Positions 60,966-64,000 of a stretch of DNA of 64,000 bases are shown here, in pieces (position 1 is the stretch's first letter; each line of letters begins with the position of its first letter). This stretch comes from Paraburkholderia caballeronis (GTDB taxonomy: Bacteria; Pseudomonadota; Gammaproteobacteria; Burkholderiales; Burkholderiaceae). The notes beneath the pieces were generated by a model that had not been told where the DNA came from, did not search any database, and was given only the letters and a program-made list of their open reading frames with translations. Where the stretch lies: assembly GCF_900104845.1 (NCBI RefSeq), contig NZ_FNSR01000001.1, positions 2,046,001 through 2,110,000 on the forward strand. The letters run 5' to 3'. Made by a program: the position numbers and the translations under genes.

Positions 60966-62870
60966 CTATTGATCGGAGGAAGAAACGGCTTCGGACGGTT
61001 CCTGGAACCGGGGCTTCGAACGCTCGGACCACGCCTGTTTCCTCGCGAGCACGCGATGCAGCACCTCCCCGAGAATGCCGCGGCGAAACAGCATCACGAC
61101 GACCACGAACGTCACGCCGAGCACCAGATTCCCGCTGTCGGTGATGGTGCTCAACTGATCGCGCAGGAACAGCACGACACCCGCGCCGAGCATCGGCCCG
61201 TACACCGTCCCCGCGCCGCCGAGCAGCGTCATCATGATCGGCTCGCCGGACGCCCGCCAGTACACGGATTCGAGACCGACGAATTCGTGCGCAAGCGCGA
61301 ACAGGCCGCCCGCGACGCTGATGACGAACGCCGACAGCACATACGCGCGCAAACGCAGCCCGCGCACGTCGTACCCGATGCTGAGCATCCGTCGCTCGCT
61401 GTCGCGCGCGCCCGCGAGGGACAGCCCGAACGGCGAGCGGATGATCCTGAACACGAACGCAACGGTCAGCGCGACGACGACGAGCGCGAAGTAATAGAAC
61501 GCGACCTGGTTATGCAGGCTCAGCCCGAACAACGATCCGCGCGTGATGCCGTGCAGTCCGTCCTCGCCGCCCGTATAGGCCGGCGACTGGTTGACGACGA
61601 AATAAACGATCTCCGCGAGCGCGAACGTCACCATCGAAAAGTAGATGCCCTGCTTACGGGTGATCAACGTGCCGAATGCGAACGCAACGAGCGTGCTGAC
61701 CGAGATGCCAGCGACCAGGCCGATCCACATCGGGAAATGCAGCTTCGCGATGAAGATGCCGGTCAGGTACGCGCTCGCGCCCCACCACGCCGCCTGCCCG
61801 AACGACAGCAGTCCGCCGAACGAGAACAGCAGGTCGAAACCGAGCGCGCACAGGCCCCACAGCACGATGTCGCACGCCAGCACCGGATAGATGAGCCACG
61901 GCAGCACGATGCCCACCAGCAGCGCCACGAGTTTCGCCTGCCAGCTCATCACGACCCGGCGGGGGCCGGCATCGATGGGCGTGTAGTGCAGCGGAAAATG
62001 CGCGACATCGACGCCGCGGAAGATGCCGCCGGGCCGCACGATCAATACGACGATCATCACGATGTACGTGGCGGCCGTCGCGACGGGCGGGTACCAGATC
62101 GCCGCCAGCGTCGAAATCACGCCGACGAGAAAACCCATCACCACCGACCCGACAATCGAGCCGAGTCCGCCCGCGACGACGACGGCAAAGGTCGTCGCGA
62201 TCATCTCCTGCCCCATGAACGGAGAGATGTTTTTCAGCGGCGAAGCGAGCACGCCAGCCAGCGCCGCGAGCCCAGCCGAAAACGCGAACACGCCGGACAC
62301 CAGCAGCGGCACGCGCACGCCGAAGCAGCGCAGCAGGTTCGGCCGTTCGGTGCCCGCCCTGACGAGCGCGCCCAGACGCGTGCGCTCCAGCATGAACCAG
62401 GTCCCGCCGCAGATCACGAGCGACGCGACCAGCACGAAGAAGCGGTACTTCGGGTAGATCACGAAGCCGAGATTGACGGCGCCCGCGAGGCTCTGCGGAA
62501 CGAGAAAAGGCGCGCCCTGCACGGCGAAGAAATGCCGCATCGCGTCTTCGATGATCAACGTCAGCCCGAATGTGAGCAGCAGGTTGTACGACGGATCGGC
62601 CTTGTACAGATGGCGCAGAAAGAGCCGCTCCAGCACGAGGCCGAACAGGCCGATCACAAGCGGTCCGACGATCAGCGCGGCCCACAACGAAAGACCGAAC
62701 TGCGAGCCGAGCACGAACGCGATGAACGCGCCGAGCATGTAGAGCGCGCCGTGCGCGAAGTTCACGACGCGCATCATGCCGAATATGACGCTCAGCCCGA
62801 GGCTCATCATCGCAATGAACCCGCCGTTGACGAGGCCGTTGAAGAGTTGCAGCACGTAGTATTGAGTCAC
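60966..62870 (-). CDS. Fused LivH-LivM branched-chain-type ABC permease
   Basis: 634 residues from GTG 62870 (GAGGCA upstream), about the sum of LivH and LivM. Residues 1-290 are LivH-like (SLGLSVIFGMMRVVNFAHGALYMLGAF) and about 320-610 LivM-like (FDLLFSFGGLLSFGQAAWWGASAYLTG, GARDSERRMLSIGYDV). It forms the whole membrane channel in one chain. The ATPases LivG/LivF are not in the window and may lie upstream beyond the right edge. Cargo is likely an amino acid, urea or aromatic acid. Confidence 0.93.
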   Translation of the reverse strand: MTQYYVLQLFNGLVNGGFIAMMSLGLSVIFGMMRVVNFAHGALYMLGAFIAFVLGSQFGLSLWAALIVGPLVIGLFGLVLERLFLRHLYKADPSYNLLLTFGLTLIIEDAMRHFFAVQGAPFLVPQSLAGAVNLGFVIYPKYRFFVLVASLVICGGTWFMLERTRLGALVRAGTERPNLLRCFGVRVPLLVSGVFAFSAGLAALAGVLASPLKNISPFMGQEMIATTFAVVVAGGLGSIVGSVVMGFLVGVISTLAAIWYPPVATAATYIVMIVVLIVRPGGIFRGVDVAHFPLHYTPIDAGPRRVVMSWQAKLVALLVGIVLPWLIYPVLACDIVLWGLCALGFDLLFSFGGLLSFGQAAWWGASAYLTGIFIAKLHFPMWIGLVAGISVSTLVAFAFGTLITRKQGIYFSMVTFALAEIVYFVVNQSPAYTGGEDGLHGITRGSLFGLSLHNQVAFYYFALVVVALTVAFVFRIIRSPFGLSLAGARDSERRMLSIGYDVRGLRLRAYVLSAFVISVAGGLFALAHEFVGLESVYWRASGEPIMMTLLGGAGTVYGPMLGAGVVLFLRDQLSTITDSGNLVLGVTFVVVVMLFRRGILGEVLHRVLARKQAWSERSKPRFQEPSEAVSSSDQ

Positions 62871-62906
62871 GATTGCCTCATCACGGATGCGTTGTAAGGG
62901 TCTGCA

Positions 62907-64000
62907 CTACCAGTCGTGCTTGCAGGTGCTGGCCGAAGCGGGCATGAACGCCTCGTCGCCCGGAACCGTCATGAGCACCTTGAACACGTCGTCCGGCCCC
63001 TTGACTTCCTGCGGGTTCTTGACCTGCTCCAGATACATGTCGTGGACGACGATATGGTCGGCCTTGCGCCACGTCGCGTGGCGAGCGAAGAAGTCGTCGA
63101 ACGTCGAGCCTTCGAGCGCCGTCGCAATACGGTCGGGGTCGTCGCTACCGGTGCGCTTCACGGCTTCGAGGACTTGCGTCACCGCCGAGTAGTTGCCCGC
63201 ATGCAGGCTGCCCGGCGTAAAGCCGAATCGTTTCTTGAAGCGCGTCGCCCATTCGCTCGCGCGGGTGTCCATGTTCCAGTACCACGGGTCGGCGAGAATC
63301 GCACCGGACCATGCCGGCAGCCCGAGCGCGGCCACGTCGCTCAGGTTCATCTGTCCCGGCACCATGCGGATGCTTCCGTTCATCAGGCCGAACTCGCCCG
63401 CCTGCTTGGTGGCGTTGCGCAGGTCCTGGCCCGATTCGAGAATGCCGATCGCGTCCGCTTTCGACGCCTGCGCCTTGAGCAGGTAGCTGGAAAAATCGTC
63501 GTTGGGGAACGGCACCAGATCGTTGCCCACCACTTCCCCGCCGGCTGCCTTGGCCGCGCGGCTGAACTGCTCAAGCAGCGAATGGCCGAATGCATAGTCG
63601 GCCGTGATGAAATACCAGCGCTTCGACCCGAGCTTCGTCACGCGAGTCGCGGCGAGATTGGCGAGCGCATAGGTATCCCAGGCGTAGTGCCACGCATACC
63701 GGGTGCAGTACCTGTTGGTCAACTCCGTGGTTCCGGGGCTCACGAACGTTGTCGTGACCTTGTACTGCTTCGCGAGCTTGGCGACTTCGATCGCGGCAGC
63801 CGAGCCCGTCACGTCGGTGATCAGATTCACGCCCTGCGTTTCGATCAGCTCGCGCGCCTTGTTGACCGTGATGCCGACGTCGAGCTTGTTGTCCAGCACG
63901 ATCATGCGAATCGGCACCCCGTTCACTTTTCCGCCGAAATCGTCGATCGCCATCTTCACGGCATCCACCGAGCCCTTGCCCGAGGTGTCCGAATAAACCG
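62907..64000 (-). CDS. Branched-chain-type periplasmic binding protein, 5' end outside the window
   Basis: Partial: at least 364 residues read without a stop to the right edge, the last visible codons giving VYSDTSGKGSVDAVKMAI, a typical early segment of Leu/Ile/Val-type binding proteins (YSD.SGKGS). An apparent GTG start at 63968 is therefore internal; the true start and signal peptide lie past 64000. The body has ADYAFGHSLLEQFSRAAKAAGGEVVG and PGTTELTN, common in proteins that bind aromatic acids or amides. Two Cys in its last residues (ASTCKHDW) are unusual. It precedes the fused permease by 36 bp. Confidence 0.9.
   Translation of the reverse strand, partial: VYSDTSGKGSVDAVKMAIDDFGGKVNGVPIRMIVLDNKLDVGITVNKARELIETQGVNLITDVTGSAAAIEVAKLAKQYKVTTTFVSPGTTELTNRYCTRYAWHYAWDTYALANLAATRVTKLGSKRWYFITADYAFGHSLLEQFSRAAKAAGGEVVGNDLVPFPNDDFSSYLLKAQASKADAIGILESGQDLRNATKQAGEFGLMNGSIRMVPGQMNLSDVAALGLPAWSGAILADPWYWNMDTRASEWATRFKKRFGFTPGSLHAGNYSAVTQVLEAVKRTGSDDPDRIATALEGSTFDDFFARHATWRKADHIVVHDMYLEQVKNPQEVKGPDDVFKVLMTVPGDEAFMPASASTCKHDW

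Noticed and set aside
1..64000. tRNA, rRNA or integrase-attachment sites
   Set aside because: I found no tRNA-like cloverleaf, rRNA segment or phage-type integrase by reading; a covariance-model scan would be needed to exclude small RNAs.

Overview
The window is high-GC DNA from a beta-proteobacterium, most likely a Burkholderiaceae member (Burkholderia/Paraburkholderia/Caballeronia type). The grounds are four general porins whose mature N-termini read QSSVTLYG or QSTVTLYG, several TctC ('Bug') periplasmic binding proteins, paralogous catabolic operons with LysR/GntR/IclR/TetR regulators, and strong GC bias at third codon positions. Genus is inferred from gene style only. I see no rRNA, tRNA or CRISPR; almost all of it is accessory catabolic and transport DNA.

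Region A (1-16.95 kb) looks like one regulon for an unidentified substrate. An operon carries an HpaI-type aldolase, a GlcD-type FAD dehydrogenase and a Dpp-type ABC transporter (two permeases and a fused double ATPase). Then come a GntR regulator with a thiolase-like protein and its Zn-ribbon partner, an opposite-strand unit with a RutA-like flavin monooxygenase and an acyl-CoA ligase, and a divergent porin / binding protein / SDR / dienelactone hydrolase-SnoaL fusion operon. The palindrome CTGAATTCAG occurs in front of all three promoters (positions 11, 11747, 11956) and ties them together.

Region B (17.0-23.7 kb) encodes a Rieske dioxygenase (alpha, beta, separate reductase), an EthD/IacB-like protein, a SnoaL-like protein, a short amidase and an SDR, with a divergent LysR gene. 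The composition resembles the iac (indole-3-acetate) cluster without iacA and iacG.

A complete IS (ISNCY-like, 23.9-25.5 kb) and an internally deleted relative (25.5-25.95 kb) separate this from Region C (25.96-33.2 kb): a citrate-synthase-like lyase, CaiB-type CoA transferase, EtfAB, TctAB transporter and porin, all on the minus strand. Region D (33.6-41.0 kb) has two enolase-superfamily dehydratases, an HpaI aldolase, a SnoaL-like protein, a TctC protein, a bicupin, an IclR regulator and a flavin reductase, suggesting sugar-acid breakdown. Region E (41.1-48.7 kb) has a LysR gene convergent with a minus-strand operon: citrate-synthase-like protein, acyl-CoA dehydrogenase, NDP-forming acyl-CoA synthetase, two crotonases and a TctC protein. 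C and E together could form a CoA-dependent route for a tri- or dicarboxylate that ends in retro-aldol cleavage.

Region F (49.1-64 kb) contains a TetR-linked aldo-keto reductase and NmrA-type reductase, a small membrane protein, an AT-rich insert with an orphan gene, a FecI-FecR-TonB receptor-PepSY iron uptake operon under a likely Fur site, a fourth porin, and a branched-chain-type ABC system (2-hydroxyacid dehydrogenase, fused LivH-LivM permease, binding protein running off the right edge).
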